A stretch of DNA of 64,000 bases from Bradyrhizobium sp. CCGB12 (GTDB taxonomy: Bacteria; Pseudomonadota; Alphaproteobacteria; Rhizobiales; Xanthobacteraceae): NCBI RefSeq assembly GCF_024199845.1, contig NZ_JANADO010000001.1, forward strand, positions 7,998,001 through 8,062,000, in the 5' to 3' direction. Positions 45,570 through 56,347 of the stretch are shown here, in pieces (positions within the stretch are counted from its first letter, which is position 1; every line of letters starts with the position of its first letter). The notes under the pieces are model-generated. The model ran no database searches. It was not told where the DNA came from and was given only the letters and a program-made list of their open reading frames with translations. Position numbers and translations under genes: made by a program.

Positions 45570-46988
45570 ATGGATAACCGCAGCGACATCTGGCGTGGCA
45601 TCGACACCATCAAGGCGCGTTTCATCGACCTCAGCGACAAGGTCTGGGGCATTCCCGAGGTGTGCTACACCGAGGCGCGGTCCGCCGCCGAGCATCTCGC
45701 CGAACTGCGCCATCAAGGCTTCCGCATCACCGAGAACGTCGCCGGCATCCCGACCGCGCTGATGGGCGAGTGGGGCGAGGGCGGTCCGGTCATCGCCTTC
45801 ATGGGTGAATATGACGCGCTGCCGGGATTGAGCCAGGAGGCGGGCATCGCCGAACACCGTCCGATCGAGACCGGCGGCCATGGTCATGGCTGCGGTCATA
45901 ATCTGCTCGGTTCCGCCGCGCTGCTCGCCGCGACTGCAGTGAAGGACTGGCTTGCCGAGACCAAGGTGCCCGGTCGCGTGCGCTATTACGGCTGCCCTGC
46001 GGAAGAAGGCGGCGCGGCAAAGGCCTTCATGGTGCGCTCCGGCGCATTCGAAGATGCCGACATCGCCATCACCTGGCATCCGCACAGCTTCTGGGAAGTC
46101 GCGGTGACGCCCTCGCTCGCCAATACGCGCGCTGATTTCATCTTCACCGGCCGCACCTCGCATGCGGCGGCCTCGCCGCATCTCGGCCGTTCCGCGCTCG
46201 ATGCGGTCGAGCTGATGAACGTGGGCGTGAACTACATGCGCGAGCACATGCCGAGCGATGCGCGCGTGCACTACGCTTTGCTCGACACCGGCGGCATCGC
46301 TCCCAATGTGGTGCAGGCCCATGCGCGCGTGCGCTATTCGATCCGCGCGCGCGATCTTCCCGGCATGAACGAGCTGGTCGAGCGTGTGTCCAAGATTGCG
46401 CAGGGCGCAGCGCTGATGACCGAGACCAAGGTGGAGATGAAGATCATCTCCGCGGTTTCCAACATCCTGCCGAACGCGCCGCTGGAACAGGCGCTGCACC
46501 GGGTGATGGAAGAACTCGGACCGCCGCATTTCGACGACGCTGACAAGAGCTTTGCCAGCCAGATCCGCGCCACGCTGAGCGACAAGGATATCGCCTCAGT
46601 CTACTACGCAATCGGCATGGAGCCGACCGATCGGCCGTTGGCCGACTTCCTGGTGCCGCTGGATGCCAAGCGCAACCCGCTGGTGGGCTCCACCGATGTT
46701 GGCGACGTGAGCTGGGTGGTGCCGACCGCGCAGGTCCACGCACCGACGGTTGCAATCGGCACGCCCTTCCACACCTGGCAGGTGGTGGCGCAGGGCAAGA
46801 GCGCCCATGCCCACAAGGCCATGGTGCAGGCGGCCAAGGCCATGGCCGGGCTAGGCATCAAGGCGCTCACGGAACCGGAGCTGATCAAGTCTGCCAAGGC
46901 CGATCTTCAGAAGCGGACGGCCAAGACGCCTTACGTTTGTCCGTTGCCGGACCACGTGGCGCCGCCGCTCGATATGTCCGTGGCGTAG
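45570..46988 (+). CDS. M20 family amidohydrolase (AbgB-like)
   Basis: Metal-dependent amidohydrolase of 472 residues, similar in length and layout to AbgB (p-aminobenzoyl-glutamate hydrolase subunit). Metal ligands lie in MGEYDALPG, GHGHGCGHN and CPAEEGG, and the lid domain has GRTSHAAASPHLGRSALDA. The start at 45570 matches the family N-terminus; in-frame ATGs upstream (45480, 45516) give unrelated residues. It precedes the peptide ABC importer by 263 bp and may process what that imports. Confidence 0.85.
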   Translation: MDNRSDIWRGIDTIKARFIDLSDKVWGIPEVCYTEARSAAEHLAELRHQGFRITENVAGIPTALMGEWGEGGPVIAFMGEYDALPGLSQEAGIAEHRPIETGGHGHGCGHNLLGSAALLAATAVKDWLAETKVPGRVRYYGCPAEEGGAAKAFMVRSGAFEDADIAITWHPHSFWEVAVTPSLANTRADFIFTGRTSHAAASPHLGRSALDAVELMNVGVNYMREHMPSDARVHYALLDTGGIAPNVVQAHARVRYSIRARDLPGMNELVERVSKIAQGAALMTETKVEMKIISAVSNILPNAPLEQALHRVMEELGPPHFDDADKSFASQIRATLSDKDIASVYYAIGMEPTDRPLADFLVPLDAKRNPLVGSTDVGDVSWVVPTAQVHAPTVAIGTPFHTWQVVAQGKSAHAHKAMVQAAKAMAGLGIKALTEPELIKSAKADLQKRTAKTPYVCPLPDHVAPPLDMSVA

Positions 46989-47044
46989 AATTTCGCCTCG
47001 ATACTTCGTCTGATCCGGCGAACAAATTTTCCGCAGTGCAGCGC

Positions 47045-47073
47045 GCAATCCAGCATGTTTGATGCTGGATTGC
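47045..47073. terminator. Perfect inverted repeat after amidohydrolase
   Basis: GCAATCCAGCAT and ATGCTGGATTGC form a 12-bp perfect stem with a 5-base loop, 57 bp beyond the amidohydrolase stop. There is no U-run, so it may be a weak terminator or a regulatory palindrome of the downstream ABC operon. The rest of this 263-bp gap shows nothing clear. Confidence 0.5.
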
Positions 47074-47251
47074 CGAGCGGATGGGCTAACGGAACGCGGT
47101 TCTGTCCATCGGACAGCCAGAAGACCGTTTGCACACACACGGTCCCAGTTGACGTGCACCCCATTCGGTGTGCCATCTACCGCCAGCCAAAATGGGCGGC
47201 CGCATTTGACTGCCGCCTTCATCACTATGGGAAACCAGACGGGGGACAACC

Positions 47252-49042
47252 ATGCTGGATAAAGAACTGCGTTCGATGATCGGCCAGGTGAAGGACGGGC
47301 GTATGGATCGCCGCGCCTTCATCCAGCGCATGGCTGCCGTGGGCCTGACCGCGCCGCTGGCCAACCAGATCCTCGCGCTGGGAGGCGTCGCCATGGCCCA
47401 GGGCGCCTCGACCTATAAGCCGACCAAGCGTGGCGGCGGTGGTGCGCTGAAGCTGTTGTGGTGGCAGGGCCCGACCTTGCTCAATCCGCATTTCGCCACC
47501 GGCACCAAGGACCAGGACGGTGCGCGCCTGTTCTACGAGCCGCTTGCCTGCTGGGATCCTGACGGCAACATGAAGCTGGTTCTCGCCGCAGAAATTCCCT
47601 CGATCCAGAACGGCGGCTTGGCCGCCGACGGCAAGTCGGTGACTTGGAAGCTCAAGCCCGGCGTCAAATGGCATGATGGCACGCCGTTCACAGCTGACGA
47701 CGTCGTGTTCAACTGGGAATACTCAAAGGATCCGGCGACCTCCGCACTGACGATCGCGACGCTGCGCGAAATCACGGTCGAGAAAGTGGATGACCTCACG
47801 GTCCGCATCCTCTTCAACAAGCCGACGCCATTCTGGGCCGATGCCTTCGTCGGTGCGCCCAACACCATCATCCCGAAACATCTGTTTCAGGACTACAAAG
47901 GGTCCAAATCGCGGGAGGCGCCGACCAACCTCTCTCCGGTCGGCACCGGCCCCTACAAGTTCGTCGAGTTCAAGCCGGGCGATCTCGTCCGCGGTGTGCT
48001 CAACCCCGATTATCACATGCCGAACCGTCCCTATTTCGACTCCGTCGAGATGAAGGGCGGCGGCGACGCGGTCTCGGCCGCGCGCGCGGTGATCCAGACC
48101 GGCGAGTACGATTTCGGCTGGAACATTCAGGTCGAGGACGACGTGCTGTTGCGTCTGGAGAAGGGCGGCAAGGGCAAGACCGTCTATGCCGTCGGTGGAG
48201 ACACCGAGTTCATCGCGCTGAACTTCACCGATCCCAACACTGAGGTCGATGGTGAACGTTCTTCGATGAAGACCAAGCACCCGCTGTTTTCAGATCCGGC
48301 GGTACGCAAGGCGCTCTCGCTGCTGATCGATCGCGAGTCGGTCAAGAAGGCGATCTATGGCCGCGCCGGCCGCACCACCGCAAACTTCCTCAACGGCCCC
48401 GAAAAGTTCGTCTCCAAGAACACCTCGTGGGAGTTCAGCATCGAGAAGGCCTCGAAGATCCTCGACGATGCCGGCTGGAAGCCGGGCGCGGACGGCATCC
48501 GCGAGAAGGACGGCAAGAAGCTGAAGCTGCTCTACCAGACCGCCATCAACGGCCCGCGCCAGAAGACGCAGGCGATCGTCAAGCAGGCCTGCCAGAAGGC
48601 GGGCATCGACGTCGAACTGAAATCGGTCGTCGCCTCCGTGTTCTTTTCCTCCGACGTCGGCAATCCCGACACCTATTCGAAGTTCTACGCCGACATGGAG
48701 ATGTTCCAGATCCCGCTGAGCCAGCCCGATCCGTCGCAGCATATGCGCCGCTATCTCTCGACCCTCGTGGCCACCAAGGAGAACAAGTGGCAGGGGACCA
48801 ACTTCCCGCGCTGGGTCAACAAGGAGTACGACGCGACCATCCAGGCCGCGGACGGCGAGATGGATCCGGTCAAGCGCGCTGCGCTCTACATCAAGGCCAA
48901 CGATCTCATGTACCAGGACACGGTATTCATTCCGGTACAGCATCGTCTGAAGGTCGAGGCGGCCGCCAACAATCTGCGCCCGGTCGTTTCCGGCTGGGCC
49001 AACGAAACCGACAATCTGTTCGACTGGTACCGCGAGGAATGA
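47252..49042 (+). CDS. ABC peptide importer, solute-binding protein (family 5)
   Basis: Periplasmic dipeptide/oligopeptide-type binding protein of 596 residues, longer than most. The N-terminus has a twin-arginine motif (DRRAFIQRM, Arg20-Arg21) before a hydrophobic stretch, so it is a likely Tat substrate. Family signatures are LKPGVKWHDGTPFTADDVVFNWEY and VRKALSLLIDRESV. It is the first of five genes encoding a full Dpp/Opp-type importer. The ligand is unknown; relatives bind peptides, nickel or opines. Confidence 0.93.
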   Translation: MLDKELRSMIGQVKDGRMDRRAFIQRMAAVGLTAPLANQILALGGVAMAQGASTYKPTKRGGGGALKLLWWQGPTLLNPHFATGTKDQDGARLFYEPLACWDPDGNMKLVLAAEIPSIQNGGLAADGKSVTWKLKPGVKWHDGTPFTADDVVFNWEYSKDPATSALTIATLREITVEKVDDLTVRILFNKPTPFWADAFVGAPNTIIPKHLFQDYKGSKSREAPTNLSPVGTGPYKFVEFKPGDLVRGVLNPDYHMPNRPYFDSVEMKGGGDAVSAARAVIQTGEYDFGWNIQVEDDVLLRLEKGGKGKTVYAVGGDTEFIALNFTDPNTEVDGERSSMKTKHPLFSDPAVRKALSLLIDRESVKKAIYGRAGRTTANFLNGPEKFVSKNTSWEFSIEKASKILDDAGWKPGADGIREKDGKKLKLLYQTAINGPRQKTQAIVKQACQKAGIDVELKSVVASVFFSSDVGNPDTYSKFYADMEMFQIPLSQPDPSQHMRRYLSTLVATKENKWQGTNFPRWVNKEYDATIQAADGEMDPVKRAALYIKANDLMYQDTVFIPVQHRLKVEAAANNLRPVVSGWANETDNLFDWYREE

Positions 49043-49071
49043 TCCCCCAACTCTAGACGGGGCCTTCCCTC

Positions 49072-50031
49072 ATGAGCCAATACGTCCTGCGTCGCCTGCT
49101 GATCGCGATTCCGAGCCTGCTCGGAATCTCTCTGGTGCTGTTCGTCGTGCTCGCGCTCGCGCCCGGCGATCCGTTTGGCGAACTGGCGACCAATCCGAAC
49201 GTGCCGCCCGAAGTCGCACTCGCGCTTCGGGCCAAGTTCGGCCTCGACGATCCGATCTATCTCCGCTACCTGCACTGGCTCAACGCCATGCTGCACGGGG
49301 ACTGGGGCTTCTCCTTCGTCAGCCGGATGGACGTCGACACGCTCATCCTCCAGCGCCTGCCGGCCACGCTCTACGTGATCGGCTCGGCGCAGATCCTGGC
49401 GCTCCTGATCGCGATCCCCGTCGGCGTCTATGCCGCGACCAAGCCCTATTCGTTGTTCGACCAGATCGCGAATACGCTTGCCTTCGTCGGTTTCTCGCTG
49501 CCGACCTTCTTCACCGGCATCCTGTTCATCCTGATCTTCTCGGTCACGCTGGACTGGCTGCCTTTCGTCTATACCACCGACATCAAGGCGACCGGCATCC
49601 GCTGGGTGCTGGAGATGATCAGGCAGGCCATCATGCCGGTGGCGGTGCTCGGCCTGTTCCAGGCGGCGTCGATGACGCGCTTCGTGCGCTCGGCGATGCT
49701 CGACGTGATCCGGCTCGACTACGTCACGACGGCGCGTGCCAAGGGCCTCGGCCAGGCCAAGGTCATCATCAAGCACGTGATGCGCAACGCCATGATCCCG
49801 GTCGTGACGCTGATTGCGTTGCAGATGCCCGCGGTGTTCGGCGGCGCCATCGTCACCGAGCAGATCTTCCGCATTCCCGGCATCGGCTCGCTGCTGATCT
49901 CCTCCATCCTTTCCAACGACACGCCGGTGGTGATGGCCGTCACCTTCGTCTTCGCGTGCCTCGTCGTGCTGTTCAATCTCATCGCGGACGTGCTTTATGG
50001 CTGGCTTGACCCTCGCATCTCCCTCCGCTGA
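49072..50031 (+). CDS. ABC peptide importer, permease 1 (DppB-like)
   Basis: Inner-membrane permease of 319 residues with six helices. It begins with the family N-terminus (YVLRRLLIAIPSLLGISLVLFVVL) and carries the EAA-type cytoplasmic loop (YVTTARAKGLGQAKVIIKHVMRNAMIP) that docks to the ATPases. It follows the binding-protein gene by 29 bp and overlaps permease 2 by 35 bp, which implies coupled translation. Confidence 0.94.
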   Translation: MSQYVLRRLLIAIPSLLGISLVLFVVLALAPGDPFGELATNPNVPPEVALALRAKFGLDDPIYLRYLHWLNAMLHGDWGFSFVSRMDVDTLILQRLPATLYVIGSAQILALLIAIPVGVYAATKPYSLFDQIANTLAFVGFSLPTFFTGILFILIFSVTLDWLPFVYTTDIKATGIRWVLEMIRQAIMPVAVLGLFQAASMTRFVRSAMLDVIRLDYVTTARAKGLGQAKVIIKHVMRNAMIPVVTLIALQMPAVFGGAIVTEQIFRIPGIGSLLISSILSNDTPVVMAVTFVFACLVVLFNLIADVLYGWLDPRISLR

Positions 50032-50914
50032 GCGGGGCGTCTACTCGCCCTGGCGCGAGACGTGGCGGCGCTACAGCCGCCACAAGCTCGCCGTTGTCAG
50101 CGCCTTCCTGCTGCTTATCCTGGTGCTGGCGGTGGTGATCGGCCCCTTCGTCTGGCGCATCAAGATCAATGACATCGACATCGTCGCAGGCATGCAGGGT
50201 CCCTCGCTCGACCATCCCTTCGGCACCGACGATCTCGGCCAGGACATCCTGGCGCGCATGATCTACGGCGGACGGATCTCGCTGGCGGTCGGGCTCGCCG
50301 CCATGCTGGTTTCGGTCTTCATCGGAACGCTGATCGGCGCGCTCGCCGGCATGTCGCGCGGCGCGCTCGGCCACGGCCTGATGTGGCTCACCGACCTCTT
50401 CCTGTCGCTGCCGCAACTGCCGCTGCTGCTGCTGCTCATCTATCTCTTCCGCGACGGGCTGAAGCAGATGTTCGGACCCGAGGGCGGCATCTTCATCCTG
50501 ATCGTGCTCGTGATCGGGGGCCTGCGCTGGATGCCGGTCGCGCGCCTTGTGCGTGCGCAGTTCCTGTCGATCCGTGAAAAGGAGTTCGTCGAAGCCGCGC
50601 GCGCGCTCGGCGCGAGCCCGGTGCGGCAGGTGGTGCGGCACATTCTGCCCAATGCGGTCGGTCCGGTGATCATTGCCGGCACCATCGACGTCGCCGCGGC
50701 CATCATCGCGGAATCGACGCTGTCCTTCCTCGGCCTCGGCTTCCCGCCGGATACCCCGACCTGGGGCCGGCTGCTCTATGACGCCAAGGACTTTCTCGAC
50801 ATCGGCCCGCACTGGGCGCTGTTTCCGGGCGGCGCGATCTTCATCGCGGTGGTCGCCATCAACTTCATCGGCGATGGTCTGCGTGACGCGCTCGATGCGC
50901 GACGGGTGATCTGA
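49997..50914 (+). CDS. ABC peptide importer, permease 2 (DppC-like)
   Basis: Inner-membrane permease of 305 residues with six helices. Family features are HPFGTDDLGQDILARMIYGGRISL, the EAA loop EFVEAARALGASPVRQVVRHILPN, and STLSFLGLGFPPDTPTWG. The start at 49997 overlaps permease 1, and the stop overlaps the next start codon by one base. It forms the transport channel together with permease 1. Confidence 0.94.
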   Translation: MAGLTLASPSAERGVYSPWRETWRRYSRHKLAVVSAFLLLILVLAVVIGPFVWRIKINDIDIVAGMQGPSLDHPFGTDDLGQDILARMIYGGRISLAVGLAAMLVSVFIGTLIGALAGMSRGALGHGLMWLTDLFLSLPQLPLLLLLIYLFRDGLKQMFGPEGGIFILIVLVIGGLRWMPVARLVRAQFLSIREKEFVEAARALGASPVRQVVRHILPNAVGPVIIAGTIDVAAAIIAESTLSFLGLGFPPDTPTWGRLLYDAKDFLDIGPHWALFPGGAIFIAVVAINFIGDGLRDALDARRVI

Positions 50915-51905
50915 TGGCGCCGCTGCTCGAGATCAAGGGCCTGAAAACCCACTTCTCCACCGACGACGGCATCCTCCAGGCCGTCGACGGCGTCGACATC
51001 TCCATCAACAAGGGCGAGACACTCTGCGTCGTCGGCGAGTCCGGCTGCGGCAAGACCGTCACCGCAATGTCGATCCTGAAGCTGATCGCGATGCCGCCGG
51101 GCCGGATCGCGGCGGGCCAGATCTTCTTCGAGGGACGCGATCTCGTGCCGCTGGCGAGCAATCAGCTCGACGAGATCCGTGCCAAGGAGATCGGCTTCAT
51201 CTTCCAGGAGCCGATGACCTCGCTCAATCCGGTGCTCACCATCGGCGAGCAGATCGCCGAGAGCTTGCGCCGGCACGAGGGTTTGACCAGGAAGCAGGCG
51301 CTCGATCGCACCATCGAGATGCTGAAGCTGGTGCAGATCCCGAATGCGGAAGGCCGCGTGCACAACTACCCGCACCAGTTCTCCGGCGGCATGCGTCAGC
51401 GCGTGATGATCGCGATGGCGCTCGCCTGCAAGCCCAAGCTGATCATCGCCGACGAGCCGACAACCGCGCTCGACGTCACCATCCAGGCGCAGATCCTCGA
51501 CCTCTTGCAGGACATGAAGGACCGCTTCGGCATGGCGGTGATGCTGATCACCCATGCGATGGGCGTCGTCGCCGAGACCGCGCAACGCGTCGTCGTGATG
51601 TATGCCGGCAAGGTGGTGGAGGAGGCGCTCGTCGACGACCTCTTTGGCGATCCCCGCCATCCCTATACGCAAGGGTTGATCCGGTCGATCCCGCGCATCG
51701 ACCTCGACAGCGAGCACAAGACGCGGCTCGAGGCGATCGGTGGCTCGGTCCCGATCCTGATCAATCCGCCGGTCGGCTGCCGCTTTGCGCCGCGCTGCAA
51801 GTTTGCCATGAACGTCTGCGCCGAGAAGGAGCCACTGCTGCGCGAGATCGCACCCGGCCATCGCATGGCCTGTCACTTGGGAGATGCTAGTCTGGGAGGC
51901 GTGGC

Positions 51906-51909
<4 letters not shown>
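50914..51909 (+). CDS. ABC peptide importer, ATPase 1 (DppD-like)
   Basis: Nucleotide-binding subunit of 331 residues. Walker A is GESGCGKT (41-48), the signature is FSGGMRQRV, and Walker B is LIIADEPT. The C-terminal oligopeptide/dipeptide extension has the Cys pattern [15 protein letters not shown], which in some members holds an Fe-S cluster. The start overlaps the permease 2 stop by one base (TGATG) and the stop overlaps ATPase 2 by 4 bp. Confidence 0.95.
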
Positions 51910-52874
<965 letters not shown>

Positions 52875-53005
52875 CCTCGAGGACGGCGGAGTGCCGACTT
52901 ACCCGCGAAGCAGGCCGTGCTCCGCAAGGGCGCGAATTTGGAATGTCGCTTGCAATCATGTCCGCTAAGGCAGCGTGCGCGACGCTTGATGAACGGTCGA
53001 TCTCG

Positions 53006-54910
53006 TCACGCGCTCTTCGCGGGCCATGATATGACCTGTCCCGACATCACCAGCCGGTCACGGCCGCCGTCCTTCGCGGCATAGAGCGCGCGATCGGCGG
53101 CGGCAACCAGCGTGCTACAGTCCATCGTGGTCTCGGACGGAAGAGCCGCCGCGCCGCCGACGCTCGCAGTCACCAGCCGGGAAGGCGGATTTTGCGTATG
53201 CAGCATGGCGAGATCGTGCAGCGCCTGGCGAATTCCCTCGCCGACGTCGGCGCAGCCATCCGCGTCGGTGTTCGGCAACAATACGGCGAATTCCTCGCCG
53301 CCATAGCGCGCGGCGAGGTCGGCCGGGCGCTTGGCCTGAGCGGATAGAATCCGGCCCAGCGCGCGCAGGCAGGCGTCGCCCGCCAGATGTCCGTAGTGGT
53401 CGTTGAATTTCTTGAAATGATCAACATCGATCAGCAGCAGCGAGAGTTGCGTGCCGTCGCGCCGAGCACGCGCCCATTCGTCGGCAAGGCGCTCGTCGAA
53501 GGCGCGCCGGTTGGCAAGGCCGGTGAGGCCGTCGGTGGTCGCCAGCGAAGCGAGCTTGTCCTGAAGATCCTTCTGCTCGGTCATGTCGCGCACGACCGCG
53601 ACGACGCCGTCGATCGCACCGCTATCCGGCGCCACGGTCACGTGCAGCGCCACCTCGGCCCAGATCTCGCCCTTGTCGCGATGACGTTGGCGATAGACGA
53701 ACCGTGCCTCCTCGGCTTCGCCCTGCTTCAACGCGACGATGGCCTGCCCGACCCGTTCCATGTCGTCGGGGTGAATGCCGGCCAGGGCCGACGTGCCCAG
53801 CAGCTCCGCGGCGGACCAGCCGGTGATGCGCGCGCAGGCGGGAGAGACGTAGAGCAGGGTGTCATCCAGCCCGATGCGGGTCACCATGTCGCTGGATTGC
53901 TCGGCCAGCAGACGGAAATTGGCTTCCTTGGCGACGAGGGCCTGTGCCGTGCGTTGCCGCTGCAGCAACTGGCGAACGAGGTAGAAGCCGATCACCGCGA
54001 TCAGCAGGACGAGGCCGAGGACGAAAATCATGCGCGTGGCCGCCGCGCGTCGCCAGGGCGCGAGAACGTCGTCCTGCGACTTGCTCGCCAGCACCATCAG
54101 GGGATATCGGCTGCTGCGCTGGTAGTAGCTCAGCCGCTGCACGCCATCGAGCGGCGATTTGAAATAGTAGACCGCCGCGGCGGGACGGCTTTCCCACCCC
54201 TTGAACAACGGCGCATTGGACAGGTCGCGTCCGACGAAGGCGCCGCTCTCGTCGCGGCTGCGGGCCAGCATGATGCCGCTATCGCTGAGCAGCGATGTCG
54301 AGCCGTTCGGTCCGATGTCGAACCGTTCGTAGAACTTGACGAAATAGCTGACGTCGATCGTGAGCAGGGCAACCCCCGCGAAGCCGCCGTCGGGATCGTT
54401 GATCCGGCGGGACGCGGTGATGATCCATTGGCCCCCGGCACGGCTCTTGACCGGCGGTCCGATCAGCGTGCCCGTTTCCGGCGAGTCGCGATGGCGCTGG
54501 AAATAGCCGCGGTCGCTGTTGTTGAGCTTGGAGAAGTCGAGACGCTCGGTCGTCGCAAGCCACCGGCCGGTCGCGTCATAGACGAAGATGCCGCGGATGC
54601 GGTCCGATGATTTGCGCGTCGGCAGATAGACCTGGAGCCTTGCAATCGTGTCCGGCCCCGTTCCGTCGATTTCGAGCCGATGGACCAGCCCGACCAGGAT
54701 CGTATCGGCGAGCTCGAACGTATCATCCGCGTGCTGGACCAGCGAATGCGCCAGGTTTGCAACGTCGACCTCGGCGTTTCTGAGATCGGCGTTGCGCGCT
54801 TCCCATTCGCGCCAGGCGCTCAAGCCGAGGATCGCGACGCAAATCAGCACGACGAAACCCGCCGCCCAGAGCGGAAGGCGCGTCTTGCCGAGTTCGCGGC
54901 TCGTCACCAT
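53006..54910 (-). CDS. Diguanylate cyclase with extracytoplasmic sensor and PAS domain
   Basis: A 634-residue membrane sensor that makes cyclic di-GMP. Order: N-terminal helix (PLWAAGFVVLICVAILGLSA), periplasmic dCache-like sensor (~35-300), second helix (MIFVLGLVLLIAVIGFYLV), PAS domain (~330-455), then GGDEF. The active site is GGEEF (~537-541) and an RxxD inhibitory site lies at ~528-531, so product inhibition is expected. No EAL domain is present. It is convergent with the peptide importer; its signal is unknown. Confidence 0.93.
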   Translation of the reverse strand: MVTSRELGKTRLPLWAAGFVVLICVAILGLSAWREWEARNADLRNAEVDVANLAHSLVQHADDTFELADTILVGLVHRLEIDGTGPDTIARLQVYLPTRKSSDRIRGIFVYDATGRWLATTERLDFSKLNNSDRGYFQRHRDSPETGTLIGPPVKSRAGGQWIITASRRINDPDGGFAGVALLTIDVSYFVKFYERFDIGPNGSTSLLSDSGIMLARSRDESGAFVGRDLSNAPLFKGWESRPAAAVYYFKSPLDGVQRLSYYQRSSRYPLMVLASKSQDDVLAPWRRAAATRMIFVLGLVLLIAVIGFYLVRQLLQRQRTAQALVAKEANFRLLAEQSSDMVTRIGLDDTLLYVSPACARITGWSAAELLGTSALAGIHPDDMERVGQAIVALKQGEAEEARFVYRQRHRDKGEIWAEVALHVTVAPDSGAIDGVVAVVRDMTEQKDLQDKLASLATTDGLTGLANRRAFDERLADEWARARRDGTQLSLLLIDVDHFKKFNDHYGHLAGDACLRALGRILSAQAKRPADLAARYGGEEFAVLLPNTDADGCADVGEGIRQALHDLAMLHTQNPPSRLVTASVGGAAALPSETTMDCSTLVAAADRALYAAKDGGRDRLVMSGQVISWPAKSA

Positions 54911-55088
54911 GGGTTTGCTCCAAATCGGTGCAAACCTCTCACCTTGGCCTTAACGGCCTGTTGCAACTTCTGTGACGATTTTTTGCGTCCATATTCGACC
55001 GGAGGAAGTTGACGCTATCTTGATCAACTTTCCCGGGTAGTTGTTAACACGCCGGCGTAGGGGGCAACTTCACCCGGCGTCCGCTGCG

Positions 55089-55310
55089 TCATCCCTCCAG
55101 CGTGAAGCCGACGCGCAGCGTCACCTGATAGTGACGGACGGTGCCGTTCTCGATGTGGCCGCGCGTCTGAACCACCTCGAACCATTTCATCTCGCGAACG
55201 GTTTTGGCGGCACGGCTGACCGCGTTCTTGATCGCATCCTCGATCGAGGTCTCGGATGATCCGACCAGTTCCAGGATCTTGTAGACGTGATCCGTCTCGG
55301 TTGTGGGCAT
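55089..55310 (-). CDS. Dodecin
   Basis: A 73-residue dodecin, a small protein that forms a hollow dodecamer storing flavins such as riboflavin or FMN. Hallmarks are [43 protein letters not shown] and [12 protein letters not shown]; the Trp in MKWFEV stacks flavins in bacterial members. The start at 55310 gives the standard length; upstream codons are not part of the family. It precedes the diguanylate cyclase divergently placed DMT gene region but stands alone. Confidence 0.94.
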   Translation of the reverse strand: MPTTETDHVYKILELVGSSETSIEDAIKNAVSRAAKTVREMKWFEVVQTRGHIENGTVRHYQVTLRVGFTLEG

Positions 55311-55459
55311 GAAGAGCCTCCCTCGGTTGCGCTGCGGCACGCGTCGCTGCCTGTGCCCCCATCTGAACGAGCGCCGGCCGCTCCGGTTCCGTTCTGCGCG
55401 ATGGCCTGCATGCGCCAGCGGAGGTGGAGCGCGCAGCACCAGCCTGCTAAGCGCTGTCC

Positions 55460-56346
55460 ATGGATTCCGCGCGGCGCGACAGGACGATCGGCTCTCTGTG
55501 CCTCTGCGTGACGGCGTTCGGCTGGGCGCTGAACTGGCCGCTGATGAAGCTGTTGCTCCAGCAATGGCCGCCTCTGTTCGCGCGCGGGCTTGCCGGCGTC
55601 TGCGCCTCGCTCATTCTCGGCGCGCTGGCGTTGAGTCGGGGAGAATCGTTCGCCGTTCCACGTGAGGCGATCCCGCGGCTGCTGTTTGCGACCCTCACCA
55701 ACGTCCTGGCCTGGATGGGCCTCGGCACGGTCGCGATGAAATACGTGACCGTGAGCGAGGGGGCCTTGCTTGCCTACACCATGCCGATCTGGGCCATGTT
55801 GTTCGCCTGGCCCGTGCTGCAGACGCGGCCGACCCTGCGGGATGTCTTCGGGCTCGTCCTCGGCGTCGCCGGTGTCGCGCTGCTCCTGAGCGGAAACGGT
55901 CTTGCTTTCGGCGCGGACAAGCTGCTCGGCGTTGTCCTGGCGCTGCTTTGCGCGATCCTGTTCGCGCTGGGCAACGTGCTCAACCGCAAGCCGCTGCCGA
56001 TGCCGCCGCTGGTCGTCGTGGCATGGCATGGCAGGTCGGGCTCGGCTGCGCCACGATGCTGATCCTCGGCGTGCTGTTCGAGCATCCGCACTACACGGCG
56101 ATCACGCCATTGGGGCTCGGCTGCTTCATCTACATGACGCTGGTGCCGATGGGCCTCTGCTATGTCACCTGGTTCGAGACGCTGCGCCGCCTGCCGCCGA
56201 CCTCGGCTTCGACCGGCATGCTGATCGTCCCCGTGATCGGCGTGGTCTCCGCCGCGATCATCCTGGGTGAGCCGCTGGGCTATCGCGAATGGGCGGCGAT
56301 GGCGCTCACGCTCGGTGGCGTCACGCTGGCGTTGCAGCGGGCGTAG
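55460..56346 (+). pseudogene. DMT (EamA) transporter disrupted by a 5-bp duplication
   Basis: A drug/metabolite-type ten-helix exporter split into two frames. The first frame (55460-56062) covers helices 1 to ~6 and runs off into GRSGSAAPRC and a stop. The second frame resumes with WQVGLGCATMLILG and continues to the normal family end at 56346 (GEPLGYREWAAMALTLGGVTLAL). At 56021-56030 GCATG occurs twice in tandem; removing one copy restores one 293-residue frame through VVAWQVGLG. It is therefore a recent frameshift, a phase-variable switch, or a sequence error. Confidence 0.88.
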
Positions 56347-56347
56347 G

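Noticed and set aside
53387..54610. Long plus-strand open frame opposite the diguanylate cyclase
   Set aside because: Shadow frame; composition is not protein-like.
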